Positions 11,658 through 22,105 of a stretch of DNA of 64,000 bases are shown in pieces. The stretch covers positions 8,747,001 to 8,811,000 of the forward strand of contig OY997596.1 of NCBI GenBank assembly GCA_963921825.1. Direction: 5' to 3'. This DNA comes from Erodium maritimum. Taxonomy: Eukaryota > Streptophyta > Magnoliopsida > Geraniales > Geraniaceae. Numbering within the stretch: position 1 is the first letter of the stretch; each line of letters begins with the position of its first letter. The notes beneath the pieces are model-generated. The model was not told the origin of the DNA. It did not search any database and saw only the letters and a program-made list of their open reading frames with translations. The translations under genes were made by a program, and so were the position numbers.

Positions 11658-13617
11658 TGTTATATAGATGCAATCAATGTTAGAATTAAGGTCACTGGTG
11701 ATACTGCAAAAGCAGCTATCGATTCCTCTAGTGCATGCCTGAAGCGTGAGAAACCAGTTACCAAAAGACATTGTTCCCCGAAAATGAAAATGTCAGACGA
11801 ATATAGGGGATCAGAAAGCAGTGGTTCCAGAAGGACCAGCCTATGAGAAGGCCTCATTACCAGAAGTAGTTCCAAAAGAACTACCAGAGCCGGTTCCAGA
11901 GGGACCAATCGGTCTAGAAGTACCAGAAGACTCTAATAATCCTGAAGAGTTAAGAAATGAAAAAATTATTGTTGATGAAGTTTTTGCATTCACAGTGGCC
12001 AATGAGATCATAAATGAGTTTGATTTTGAACCCTGAAGCATTGACGAATGCCGTCACAAGGATGACCGGCCCATGAGGGAAGAAGCAATTAAGTCAGAAT
12101 TGCCCTCATTGGCGAAACGCCAAGTTTTTGGGCCCGTTTCCAAGACACCAGAAGATGTCAACCCTATTGGTTACAGGTGGATATTTATAAGGAAACGAAA
12201 TGAGGAAAATGAAGTTGCCCGATATAAGGCTAGACTTGTGGCCCAAGGATTTTCTCAACGAACAGGAGTCGATTTTGATGAAACATATTCCCTAGTAATG
12301 GATATGATCACTTTCGAATATTTTGATCAACATATCGGTCTCTGAAGGACTTGATATGTGTATGATGGACGTTGTGGCTGCTTATCTGTATGGTAACTTG
12401 GACACTGATATCTATATGAAACTCCCCGACGGGTTGAGATTGCCTGAAGCAATGATAGATATCCCTAGAGATATGTGTTCAATAAAGTTACAAAAATCTC
12501 TTTATAGACTAAAGTAATCTGTTAGGATGTGGTAACATCGCCTTAGCGAATACCTTACCAAATAAGGCTATAACAATGATGTTATATGTCCATGTGTGTT
12601 CATTAAGAAAACAACCTCCGAGTTTGTTATTATAGCAGTATACGTTGATGACATCCTCAAAGCTGCAGAGTACCTGAAAAGAGAATTAAAAATGAAAGAT
12701 TTGGGAAAGACTAAACATTGTCTCGGCCTGTAGCTCGAGCATCTATCTGATGAAATTTTGATCCATCAATCTGCATATGTTGAAAAACTCCTTAAGCGTT
12801 TTAGCATGGATAATGATCATCCTCTCAGTACTCCAATGGTCGTCTGTTCTTTAGATCCTAGAAGAGATCCATTCCGTCCAAAGGAAGCATATTAAGAGAT
12901 ACTTGGTTCTGAAGTACCATATTTAAATGCTATTGGGGGGTTCTTATAATTGGCACAATGTACGAGACCTGACATAGTGTTCGCAGTAAATGTACTTGTA
13001 AGGTTCATTTCAGAACACACTCGACGACATTGGAACGGTATCAAGCATGTACTTCGTTATCTGAGCGGAACCAAGATTTGGGACTTATGTATTCTAAGTC
13101 CAGGGGGAGCATTGGCCTAGTTGGATATGCGGATGCATGCTATTTATCAGATCCTCACAAAGCTCGCTCCCAAATATGATATGTTTTCACCTGCAGTGAA
13201 ACAACCATCTCCTGGCGCTCTACAAAGCAGACTTTGGTTGCGACATCCTCGAACCACTCGGAGATTGTGGCCCTACATGAAGCTAGCCGAGAATGTGTAT
13301 TCTTGCGATCCATTGTCAAGCATGTGTTATGCTCAATCGGCATTCCTCCTCCAAGATCTCCTTCCATTATATATGAAGACAATGCAACTTGTATTACTCA
13401 AGCCAGAGGAGGCTATATCAAAGGAGACAGAATCAAGCACTTCTCTCCGAAATTCTTTTATACTCATGAACTCCAGAAGAGTCATGAGATACATGTTAAG
13501 CAAATTCGGTCTAGCGTAAATCTTGCCGACTTATTTACTAAGGCCTTACCGACATCTACGTTTGAGAAACTAGTGTTCAAGATCGGGATGCGTCGACTCA
13601 ACCAACAGTCAAAGTGA
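11658..13617 (+). other. copia-1 reverse transcriptase and RNase H regions (fossil)
   Basis: Reverse transcriptase motifs are visible in pieces: YKARLVAQGFSQRTGVDFDETY, MMDVVAAYLYGNLDTDIYMK, and VYVDD-type residues near 12,640. RNase H and the C-terminal tail follow (ATSSNHSEIVALHEASREC, IYEDNATCITQARGGYIKG, LADLFTKALPTSTFEKLV), as expected for copia. The region aligns with 43,566-45,581 in copia-2. It is heavily decayed. Confidence 0.8.
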
Positions 13618-13787
13618 TCCCGACAGTCATTAGGGGGAGTAAAGATCAGGGGGAGCTAGGACCGTTTTGTTGTACTCATTTTTCCTTTATTCGGGTTTTG
13701 TCCCACATGATTTTCCTGAAAATGTTTTTAACGAGACAGCTTAAAGCACGTCCGGTATATTTACAAATAGTGGTTCAAGGGGAGTAG

Positions 13788-15206
13788 TGCGGAGCGGAAA
13801 GGAAGAATTCTTGACCGAATTCGTTGATTCAAAGTGAATACCGAATAAGATAGAAGTTGAGTAGAACTCGTTTTTGGTTTATTTCATCAAAATCTGAATT
13901 ACAATGGAGAAGAACAAGTGCTTAAATAGAGAAACTAGTACCCAAAGTCCTAATACAATAAGGAAATTATTACCCAAAACCCTAATTCGAAAATAAAGGA
14001 AATATGAAAAACAGGAAATAATATCTGGATTTCTAAAAACAAGAATTTAACCCTCCAGATGAACTCGAAAGGCCGAAAACCATTGGGGCTCATGGCAAAG
14101 ACATGAGTTTTGCTTGGAAGCCCGTTTCGACCCAAAATAGACTAGGAATTTGTCGAATTCGGACACCGATACCTTTTCTGTTCTCAGTTAGGACTGCATC
14201 ATTCTCTCCGGTGAAGAGAGGATTCGTCCTCGAATCCAGACCTGCGCCAGTCTTGGGCTTGGATGGTAGAAAGACAATGTGTGTACCCCGGAATGAGAAG
14301 GAAAATGTGTTAGCACAACCAACATGAACAACATGAGGAACAAATATGAGGTAACCAGCAACTTCGTTTATTGCAGACTTTGCTCTTGATGCAACCACGA
14401 TCTTTACAACCACGTTCTCACAATTGCCACTATTGATGAATTGATTGCAGAATTTGCTCTTGATGCAAAGCACGTAATCATCACCATAGTCATCATAAAC
14501 CGGAGCTGAGTCAATTTGGAAAAAAGACTCAGGATTACTAACCTCGATAAACAGGTTGGTATCCAGGGTGAAGGGATAGTCAACGTCCGTGACAGTCACG
14601 TCATCGCGACGAAGCATATAATCCATTCACTGGGATAATAACTCGACCTGACGCCTCAGATCATCGTTTTCACGACGAACTGTTGCAATCTCCTCAGCAA
14701 AATCAGCAACATCATCGTAGGTGGCGGCCTGGCAATTCTGTCTGCAAGGCGGCATCTTCCTGGAACGGTGAGGCTCTGATACCAAATGATGCAGAGTGCG
14801 GAGCGGAAAGGAAGAATTCTTTACCGAATTCGTTGATTCAAAGTGAATACCGAATAAGATAGAAGTTGAGTAGAACTCGTTTTTGGTTTATTTCATCAAA
14901 ATATGAATTACAATGGAGAAGAACAAGTGCTTAAATAGAGAAACTAGTACCCAAAGTCCTAATACAAAAGGAAATTATTACCCAAAACCCTAATTCGAAA
15001 ATAAAGGAAATATGAAAAACAGGAAATAATATCTGGATTTCTAAAAACACGAATTTAACCCTCCAGATGAACTTGAAAGGCCGAAAACCATTGGGGCTCA
15101 TGGAAAAACCATGAGTTTTTCTTGGAAGCCTGTTTCGACCCAAAATAGACTAGGACTTTGTCGAATTCGGACACCGATACATTTTCTGTTCTCAGTTAGG
15201 AGTGTT
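13788..15206 (-). mobile_element. Miniature gypsy derivative with 411-bp LTRs
   Basis: Two direct repeats, 13,788-14,198 and 14,797-15,206, bound a 1.42-kb minus-strand element; they differ by about 3%, suggesting a young insertion. Between them, beside the LTR at 14,797, is a tRNA-Met primer-binding site (plus-strand GGCTCTGATACCA, 14,773-14,785). At the other end is a purine-rich tract (minus-strand GGAGAGAATGA) against the LTR at 14,198. The internal 600 bp begins with a gag-like start (MPPCRQNCQAATYDDVADF) and has an open stretch of 178 codons (14,090-14,626), with text resembling the gag-protease junction of plant gypsy elements. It is a non-autonomous, TRIM/LARD-like element at the 3' LTR junction of copia-1. 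A duplication of about 4 bp (GTAG) is possible. Confidence 0.8.
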
Positions 15207-15413
15207 GTAGAAAGTGGTGGCCCACTGTTTATGTGGCTCAAAAAGAGCAACTTGCTCTGTACATTTAATGTAAAATAGCTTTATTAAATGGTAATGTACT
15301 TGGCTGCCTATATATATGGCATTCATATTGTATTTGAGAGTGAATGAAACCACAAGTTCTTGAATTCTCTCTCAGCCCACAGAGCATCAATTCCAAATTT
15401 TGTAATCACAACC
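15204..15413 (+). repeat. 3' LTR of copia-1
   Basis: It begins TGTTGTAGAAAGTGGTGG, like the copia-2 LTR start TGTTGTAAAACACG. It holds a TATA-like TATATATATGG near 15,310 and ends near GTAATCACAAC, matching the copia-2 LTR end AATAATCACAACA. Its outer end is approximate, since no target duplication can be paired with a lost 5' end. Confidence 0.6.
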
Positions 15414-15914
15414 TAATATATACAAGCCTCCACAACACAATATATACAAGTCTTTATGTTTGTAGTAAACAAATTACAACACTGAATGATATATCTGGTT
15501 GTATCTCTGTTTTGTTTATTACTCTCCAACTAAATATGGATCCATCTTGTCCACCCCTGAACTAAGAGACAATATATCTTGACAAGATTGTAGAACGTGG
15601 TGCGGATTAGTAGTAGAGTGATTGATAGTTTTAGTTGGAAGAAGTTAAATTAATAGTAGAGAAGAGGTTGGATCATGTCTAGTAGTTTGTACTATATAAG
15701 TGATCGTATATAATTAAGCAAATGGCAAGACAATTTCATTTTAGAAAAGAAGAAGTACAGTTAAAAAACAAGAAGCCATTTTCTTAGGGAGCACGATTGC
15801 ATTTACCATATTCAATAAGCCTTTTAAACCACTAAATGTTGATTCAGTGGACGATTGAAGTCTCGTGAAGGTTTGAAAGGTTAACCCACAATTAGAAAGG
15901 AATTGAAATTAGCA
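15414..15914. other. No gene recognised
   Basis: About 500 bp of AT-rich sequence between the copia-1 LTR and the lectin pseudogene. It contains dispersed ATATATACAAG words near 15,420-15,460. Nothing coding or structural is supported. Confidence 0.5.
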
Positions 15915-16779
15915 CTAGCTCGCACGAATTGGATCGATCTCTCTGGAAGGAGCAAGGTCAGTAACTCGGAGACTAGCGTGCACGGAAATAGTGGGGTCAT
16001 CGGCTTTAAGGCCGCTATATACTCCGACTGTGGTGAACCTCTTACAGAAAAGATCATTGTCCATACTACGAAGGGCGGCGATGCCTTGGTCTACCCAGAC
16101 ATGCCAAAAGAGGGTGCTTTTGTCGTTGATGCTAGTGTCGTCTGAGTCGGAAAAATCCAGTTGGAGTCACTTCTCCAGAATTGAACGAAATGGGTTGACT
16201 TGAGCCGAATACTTCTGTCCGGGTTCTAGAAGACCTCGTGCGCTACGGTCTCGTCTGCAATGTCTGATGACGCGAACTGCAGGAAATGTTGACCACTGCC
16301 AAGACCATTTGGATTGGTCTTCCTCTGGTTGGTCGGCTTCAGACATGATCCAGCGGGATATTCGGGATTCTGCCCTCAAGTACTTTGTTGTTGTAGCTAC
16401 TCCTGAGGTGAACTAGCTGTTAGTTGTTCAAATGAGTTAGTGGGGTTAGAAATTCAAATCAAGAGAGTCGGTGTCATGGCTTCGTGGTCTCTGAAAGTCA
16501 TGACCTCCTCATATTTAGGCGGTAATTAAATTAGTGGGTATTAGATCTATAATTAGTGTTGGGTAGTTATTTTTATTTCCTATTTGAGCAATTCAATTAA
16601 GCAATTCTCATTCTCTTGTTATTCTACTTGTTCTCTATTTTTAGTTGTCATCCTACATGGTATCAGAACAACAAAAGGAGAGACAAATATTAGTAGAGAA
16701 ATTACCTCCACTAGCAGGGGAAAGGAATCAAGAGAGAAGTGAGAAGTAAATTGAGTGGCACAAATTTGAGTGATACACA

Positions 16780-17454
16780 GTGAGAATTGCGAACAATGGA
16801 GGTGGATCGCAACCACTAATTCCGATGTTCAAAGGTGAAAATATCATCTTTGGAGCCATGTTCAGATCTCAGGAGCTATGGGAGATCGTTGAGAATGGGT
16901 ACAGTGAACCAGTAGAGTCACCAGCAGAACTTGATCAAAGGTTGTGTGATAATCGCAAATGGGATGCCAAGGCGTTGTTCTTCATCCAAACTGCAGTGGA
17001 TGATGATATATTTCCCAAGATTTCATCCGCCAAAACAGCAAAAGAGGCATGGGAAATTATCAAACATGAGTATTTTGGCGATAAGAAGGTAATTGCCGTT
17101 AAATTACAAACTCTTCGCTCTGATTTTGATTCTTTGTAAATGAAAGATAAAGTGTTGGTGCAAAGTTATTTTTCCAGAGTGTCTGAAGTTGTTAATCAAA
17201 TGAAGTCCTATGGTGAAAATTTTACCAATGAAGTTGTTGTTGGTAAAGTGCTAAGGAGCTTAACGGCAAATTACAATCATGTGGTTGCTGCAATTGAGGA
17301 ATCTAAAGATCTCTCTGTTTACACATTTGATGAATTAATGTGTTTCTTGTTAGCACATGAAGTCAGGATTAGTAAGGATGATGAGAAAGCGGAGGAAAAA
17401 GCCTTTCAGGTGAAGGCTGAATCGTCCTTTCAAGGAAAGTTTGAATACTCTTGA
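16780..17454 (+). other. copia-3 gag region (fossil)
   Basis: Gag of the UBN2/DUF4219 type: SQELWEIVENGYSEP, KALFFIQTAVDDDIFPKI, AWEIIKHEYFGDKKV, then VNQMKSYGENFTNEVVVGKV and LRSLTANYNHVVAAIEES. This is typical of TNT1/Tork-like copia elements. An Arg/Gly-rich segment and a CCHC-like knuckle follow near 17,455-17,600. Confidence 0.8.
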
Positions 17455-18365
17455 GGCAGAGGAAGAGGTCGTGGTGGCTATCGTGGTCGGGGTCGAGGCC
17501 GCGGTAGAGGTCGAATTCAGTTTTCAGGTGAATGCAATTACTGCAAAATATTTGGCCACGGAAAAGCTGACTGCTGGTCAAAACATAGGAGTGAGCAGAA
17601 GCAAGCAAATTTCACTTCCACCATTGTTGATGAAAACAACGAAAGCAGGTTATTTATGGCTCACTCATCTACTGAAAGTAATACAAAATGCAGCTCTATG
17701 TGATTCCTTGACAGTGGCTGCTCCAACCACATGTCTATGTCAAAAGAACTGTTCAAAGATCTTGATGAGTTGAAAACATTCATTGTTCGACTTAGAGACG
17801 ATAAGGAGATGCGAGTTGAAGGCATGAGAATAGTTGCAATCAAAACCATTCAAGGTGATGTTAAATTACTTTATGATGTGCAATATGTTCTTGATTTGGC
17901 CCATAATTTGTTGAGTTTGGGGCAATTGATGCTTACTGGCTATCGTATTGAATTTGATAATAGTATGAGCTGTGTGATTGATAAGAAATCAGGCCATTGC
18001 ATTGCAAAGATCACATGACTCCAAATAGAATGTTTCCTCTTGATATCTCTAATGTTATGCCATCTAATGCCTTGATTGTCAAGCAACTCAGTGAGTCTGA
18101 ATTATGGTATTTGAGATATGGGCATCTACATGCCAAGGGGCTAAGAATTCTGAGTCGTATGGTTGCTGGTCTTCCAAGAATAGAAGACATTTATTTTTGT
18201 GAAGGGTGTGTTTATGGTAAGCATGCTAGAGCTTCTTTTCCTGATGGAACATCTTGGAGAGCCTCTGTAAGTTTGGAACTTGTACATGAAGATTAGTGCG
18301 GGCCTATGAAAACTGAATCTTTGGGAGGTAGTCGATATTTCTTATTGTTCACTGATGATTTTTCC

Positions 18366-18710
18366 GCTCTGCAACTCCATTTATCTCAGGAGAATATGGA
18401 TCAGTGAGTTCTCTGTGAATGTCATGCTCATTACAAAAGTTAGTGAAATCATCAGACACAAATTCACCATTATCAGTTCGAAAAGCGGTTACCACTTTGA
18501 TTCTCAACCAGTGCCTTGAATTTCTTAAAGTTATCAAAAGCTTCAGATTTGCACTTTAACAAATACACCCAACTACTTGATTACTCTTCGAACTGATAGA
18601 GGTGGTGAATTTGTGTCTGATGATTTCACTAACTTTTGTAATGAGCATGACATTCACAGAGAACTCACTGCTCCATATTCACCTGAGCAAAATGGAGTTG
18701 CAGAGCGGAA
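18366..18710. repeat. Inverted repeat of about 120 bp inside copia-3
   Basis: 18,366-18,488 is a near-exact reverse complement of 18,587-18,713 (integrase segment), with about 100 bp between. A transcript of this copy would fold into a long hairpin. The two arms differ at only a handful of sites. Confidence 0.85.
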
Positions 18711-20864
18711 AAATCGTACAGTTGTACAGATGGCAAGATGTATGTTGAAAACAAAGGGGCTTCCAAATAAGTTGTGGGGAGAAGCAGTTGCAACAGTAGT
18801 GTATTTGTTGAATATCTCTCCAACAAAGGTCGTTCTTAATCGAACACCGTATGAGGCATGGAGATGCAAAAAGCCATCAGTAAGTCATTTAAAAGTTTTT
18901 GGTTGTATAGTATATACTTTGGTAAACTTTCGATCCAAACTTGATAAGATATCTGATAAATGCATCTTTATTGGTTATTGTCAACATTCCAAAGCATATC
19001 GTCTATATAATCCAATTACTGGAAAAGTTGTGATTAGCAGAAATGTCGTGTTCAATGAAGAAGGCAATTGGGAGGAGATAGAAAAGAATTTAACAACCGA
19101 TGATGTTTATGCAGTGGAGAGTGAAAATGTTGCATATTCTCCTCCAACAATTACTCCACCGAGTACATCTCCGTCTACTCCGTCAAGTACAGCTCCATCT
19201 ACACCTGATGGAAGTAGCAACATGTCTCCATCTACTCCACATTCAAGTAGCAGCAGTGAAACACCACCAAGGAGGTTCAGAGAGTTATAAGATATCTATA
19301 ATTCCTGCAACTTTGCTTTATATGTTTCTGACCCATTTTATTATGAAGAAGCTGTAGAAATACCATAGTGGCAAAATGCAATGAATGAGGAGCTACAAGC
19401 CATTGAGAAGAACTCAACATGGGAGTTAGTTGATTCTCCCAAAGACAAGAACATTGTTGGGTTGAAGTGAGTGTTCTGAACAAAGTATAATGCTGATGGA
19501 AGCATTCAGAAAAGAAAGGCTCGACTAGTAGCCAAAGGATACTCACAGTTGCAAGGTATTGATTTTGATGAGACTTACTCTCCGGTTGCTCTATTTGAAA
19601 CCGTAGGAGTATTCTTGGCTTTAGCTGCTCAGTTGAAATTTCCTGTGTACCAATTTGATGTTAAATCTGCCTTTTTGAATGGTACGTTAGAAGATGAAGT
19701 ATATGTTTCACAACCAGAAGGCTTTATTGTTTGTGGCAGTGAAAACAAAGTCTATAGGTTGAGGAAAGCTTTGTACGGGTTAAAACAGGCCCATCGTACT
19801 TGGTACAACAAGATTGATGCTTTCTTTCATGATAATGGGTTCTCCAGAAGTGAGAATGAGCCTACCCTTTATCTGAAGCTATAGAAAGATAGAGAATTTG
19901 TGGTGATATGTTTATATGTTGATGATATGATTTATATGGGATACTCTCAATCATTAGTTGATGAGTTTAAAACAAGCATGATGAATGAGTTTGAAATGAC
20001 TGACTTGGGTATGCTGCAATATTTTTTGGGTTTTGATGTGAAACAATCAGATGAAGCAATTTTTGTTTGCCAGAAAAAAAATATGCCTCTTATTTGTTGA
20101 AGAAATTTAATATGAGCAGTTGTGATGTAGCAGTGACTCCTATGAATACCAATGAGAAGTTACAACGTGGAGATGGGACAGAGAATGCCGATGCAAGACA
20201 CTTTCGAGACATTGTGAGTGGTTTGAATTATCTTACACACACTCGACCTGATATCTGCTTTGCTGTCAGTGTGGTGTCAAGATATATGCATAGTCCATCC
20301 AAACAACATCTTGGTGCAGCCAAAAGGATCTTGCGTTATGTAGCTGGAACAACTAACTATGGTCTTTGGTATTATAAGGTGTCAACTTGCAGGTTGTTCG
20401 GGTTTACTGACAGTGATTTGGCAGGAAACTTGGATGACAGAAAAAGCACTTCAGGAGATTGCTTCAGGTTTGGTTCTGGAATGGTAACATGGAGCTCGAA
20501 GAAACAAGAGACGGTGGCCTTGTCATCTTGCGAAGCTGAGTATACCGCTGCAACTGTAGCAACGAAACAAGTTATGTGGCTGCGGAAGTTGTTAGCTGAT
20601 TTCAACTTTGAGCAAATCGGCGCAACAAAAGTATACTGTGACAACATATCAACAATAGCTATCACAAGGAATCCTTTCTTTCATGGGAGAACAAAACACA
20701 TCGATATCCAACATCATTTCATACGACAACTTGTGGTTGATGAGAAGATCAAGTTAGCTTTCTGTGGCATGAATGAACAAGCAGCCGACATCTTCACAAA
20801 ATCTCTTCCACCGGCTAAACATCAATTCTTCATGACAACATTAGGAGTGTGTGACTTTGAATAA
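18577..20864 (+). other. copia-3 integrase, reverse transcriptase and RNase H regions (fossil)
   Basis: Integrase: LRTDRGGEFVSDDFTNFC and HRELTAPYSPEQNGVAERKN (core D and E residues), followed by a Ser/Thr/Pro-rich linker near 19,140-19,270. Reverse transcriptase: [37 protein letters not shown], and CLYVDDMIYMG near 19,910. RNase H: DSDLAGNLDDRKSTSGDCF, LSSCEAEYTAATVATKQVMW and ADIFTKSLP. The order protease-integrase-RT-RNase H defines Ty1/copia. Confidence 0.85.
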
Positions 20865-21401
20865 AGGGGGAGTGTTAGTTGATTCAAATGAGTTAGTGGG
20901 GTTAGTGATTCAAATCAAGAGAGTGTGTGTCATGGCTTCGTGGTCTCTGAAAGTCATGGCCTCCTCATATTTAGGCAGTAATTAAATTAATGAGTATTAG
21001 ATCTATAATTAGTGTTGGGTAGTTATTTTTATTTCCTATTTAATGTTGTAACCGTGAATCAATTCAATTAAGCAATGCTCATTCCCTTCTTGTTATTCTA
21101 CTTGTTCTCGCTCTATTTCTATTTGTCATTTTACACCAGCTGGGAATCGCTCTTGGCCACTTCCTCCTCAAACTTTGATATTGGACTCGCAAAATCGTCT
21201 TTGCTGAACTGGAGGAATCCTTTCGCTTCTCCTTCGTCTTTCACGTACTCTAAGTATTTGTCGTTGTACCTTGATTTCAGCAGCACTTCCAAGGGCAACG
21301 ATGATGCTGCCATTTTCTTATAACTTCTCAACACTTATTTTTATATGAATATTGCTATTGATCTTACAGCTGGTGCTGCTTTCTATGGCTCGTCTATTAC
21401 C

Positions 21402-21414
21402 CTATTTATACACA
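21402..21414 (-). promoter_or_regulatory. TATA box of the lectin pseudogene
   Basis: The minus strand reads TGTATAAATAGGG about 90 bp upstream of the chosen ATG at 21,313. This is the spacing expected of a plant core promoter plus a short leader (transcription start would fall about 30 bp further in). It supports the reading that piece 1 is a genuine first coding exon. Confidence 0.6.
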
Positions 21415-21654
21415 CACCATCGATCCCTTGCGCTTCTTCTATGTGAAAAATGTGTTCGTCCTATCTACTAGGCCGTGTTTTTACTTAAAAATGCCCACGT
21501 CCTCATGCTCTGATATGCATGCATCACGTGCTCATGAACATTTCGTCATCATCCATATATTGGTAGTTATCTTCTCCGCTTCATCTTCGCTTCCTCAATC
21601 TCCCTATATGCTTCCAAATAATTGTTTGAACGTTATCACAGTAATTTTTTTTTT

Positions 21655-21985
21655 GAATATAGGATCAACTCAATTAAAAACTTAACCTTATAGTTAAAGA
21701 CTCAATTATAGTTATATTTTAACACGCACTTTTAAGGACAAGTCCGTTTATGGGTTTAAAGATGAATTATTTAGAAGAGAGAGATGAGCTCATTGAAAAA
21801 AGTGATAAGGGCTGACCTATTTTGGACAAATTTGATAAATAGAAAATAAATTAGAATTTTTATAGAGAATGGTGTTTGAACCCGGGTCCATTAGATAACA
21901 AACTCTGATACCATATTAGATTATCAACTCAACTAAAAGCTCAAACATAAGTTGAAGACCGAATTATAATTATATTCTACTACTT
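21655..21985 (-). mobile_element. TRIM-like element with LTRs of about 75 bp
   Basis: Two related direct repeats lie at about 21,661-21,735 (ATCAACTCAATTAAAAACTT...) and 21,922-21,985 (ATCAACTCAACTAAAAGCTC...). Beside the second is a tRNA-Met primer site on the minus strand (plus TCTGATACCA, 21,904-21,913). The internal part is under 200 bp and non-coding. This text (minus strand, ending GATTATCTAATATGGTATCAGAG) resembles a TRIM type I have seen widely dispersed in plants. The repeats are only about 75-80% alike, so it is old. Confidence 0.55.
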
Positions 21986-22105
21986 CTTCACGTCTTATAC
22001 TTATGAGATTTTATCCCGTCATTATCTTGTTTTTATTTTGTCTCACTTAATTACCATTGTTTTGAATTGCCTTTTCAATTCATGCTTGTTTTAAGATAAG
22101 AAAAT

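Larger units (their letters stand above)
6789..15413 (+). mobile_element. Ty1/copia element (copia-1), 3' part with two nested insertions
   Basis: Plus-strand fossil of the same family as copia-2 (37,945-46,065), to which it aligns throughout. It begins abruptly at the end of the Mutator-like element; its gag and 5' LTR are not present. Parts: protease (DCAST motif) and pre-integrase region 6863-7620, integrase core 7663-8432, reverse transcriptase and RNase H 11,658-13,617, polypurine tract near 13,776-13,784, and a 3' LTR of roughly 210 bp (about 15,204-15,413). Nested in it are a gypsy solo LTR (8,433-11,657) and a miniature gypsy element (13,788-15,206). It is broken, with on the order of ten breaks, clearly more decayed than copia-2. 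Confidence 0.85.
16418..21135 (+). mobile_element. Ty1/copia element (copia-3), LTR to LTR, in the lectin gene
   Basis: 4.7-kb Tork/TNT-like copia fossil. 5' LTR 16,418-16,657 and 3' LTR 20,873-21,135 both begin TGTTAGTTG and end with TACA. The flanking duplication is CTAGC/CCAGC with one mismatch. The tRNA-Met primer site TGGTATCAGA is at 16,658-16,667 and the polypurine tract AAAGGGGGA at about 20,863-20,871. Parts: gag 16,780-17,530 (with a CCHC region near 17,530-17,600), protease near 17,700, pre-integrase about 18,060-18,300, integrase about 18,580-19,290, RT about 19,370-20,100, RNase H about 20,250-20,864. It is structurally nearly complete but broken, with roughly eight to ten breaks. 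LTR divergence is about 6% by eye plus a small indel, older than copia-2. Confidence 0.9.
15915..21313 (-). pseudogene. Amaranthin-like lectin (agglutinin domain) pseudogene, split by copia-3
   Basis: A host gene on the minus strand in two pieces. Piece 1 (21,313 down to 21,136): start MAASSLPLEVLLKSRYNDKY, through FLQFSKDDFASPISKFEEEV to AKSDSQL. Piece 2 (16,417 down to 15,915) resumes with VHLRSSYNNK, then DQPEEDQSKWS, and near its end IAALRSMDNDLFCKRFTT and a stop at 15,915-15,917. YNNKY, EEDQSKWS and ALRNLGNNLFCKR-like text are hallmarks of the amaranthin agglutinin domain, a carbohydrate-binding beta-trefoil. Piece 2 needs at least three frame changes: one right after YNNK, others between SKWS and the DDTSINDKSTLFW block. 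The copia-3 duplication (CTAGC/CCAGC) lies within the codon after SDSQL. The gene is dead in this copy. ATG choice: the methionine at 21,313 fits the family start better than the upstream one at 21,334. Confidence 0.75.

Noticed and set aside
15903-16145. Open frame of 80 codons on the plus strand (MKLALARTNWIDLSG...)
   Set aside because: It is antisense to the lectin pseudogene, whose minus-strand text matches the agglutinin domain; the plus frame matches nothing I know.
21904-21913. Possible tRNA gene fragment (TCTGATACCA with GAACCCGGGTCC nearby)
   Set aside because: Only the primer-binding word of an LTR-type element; no cloverleaf can be built around it.
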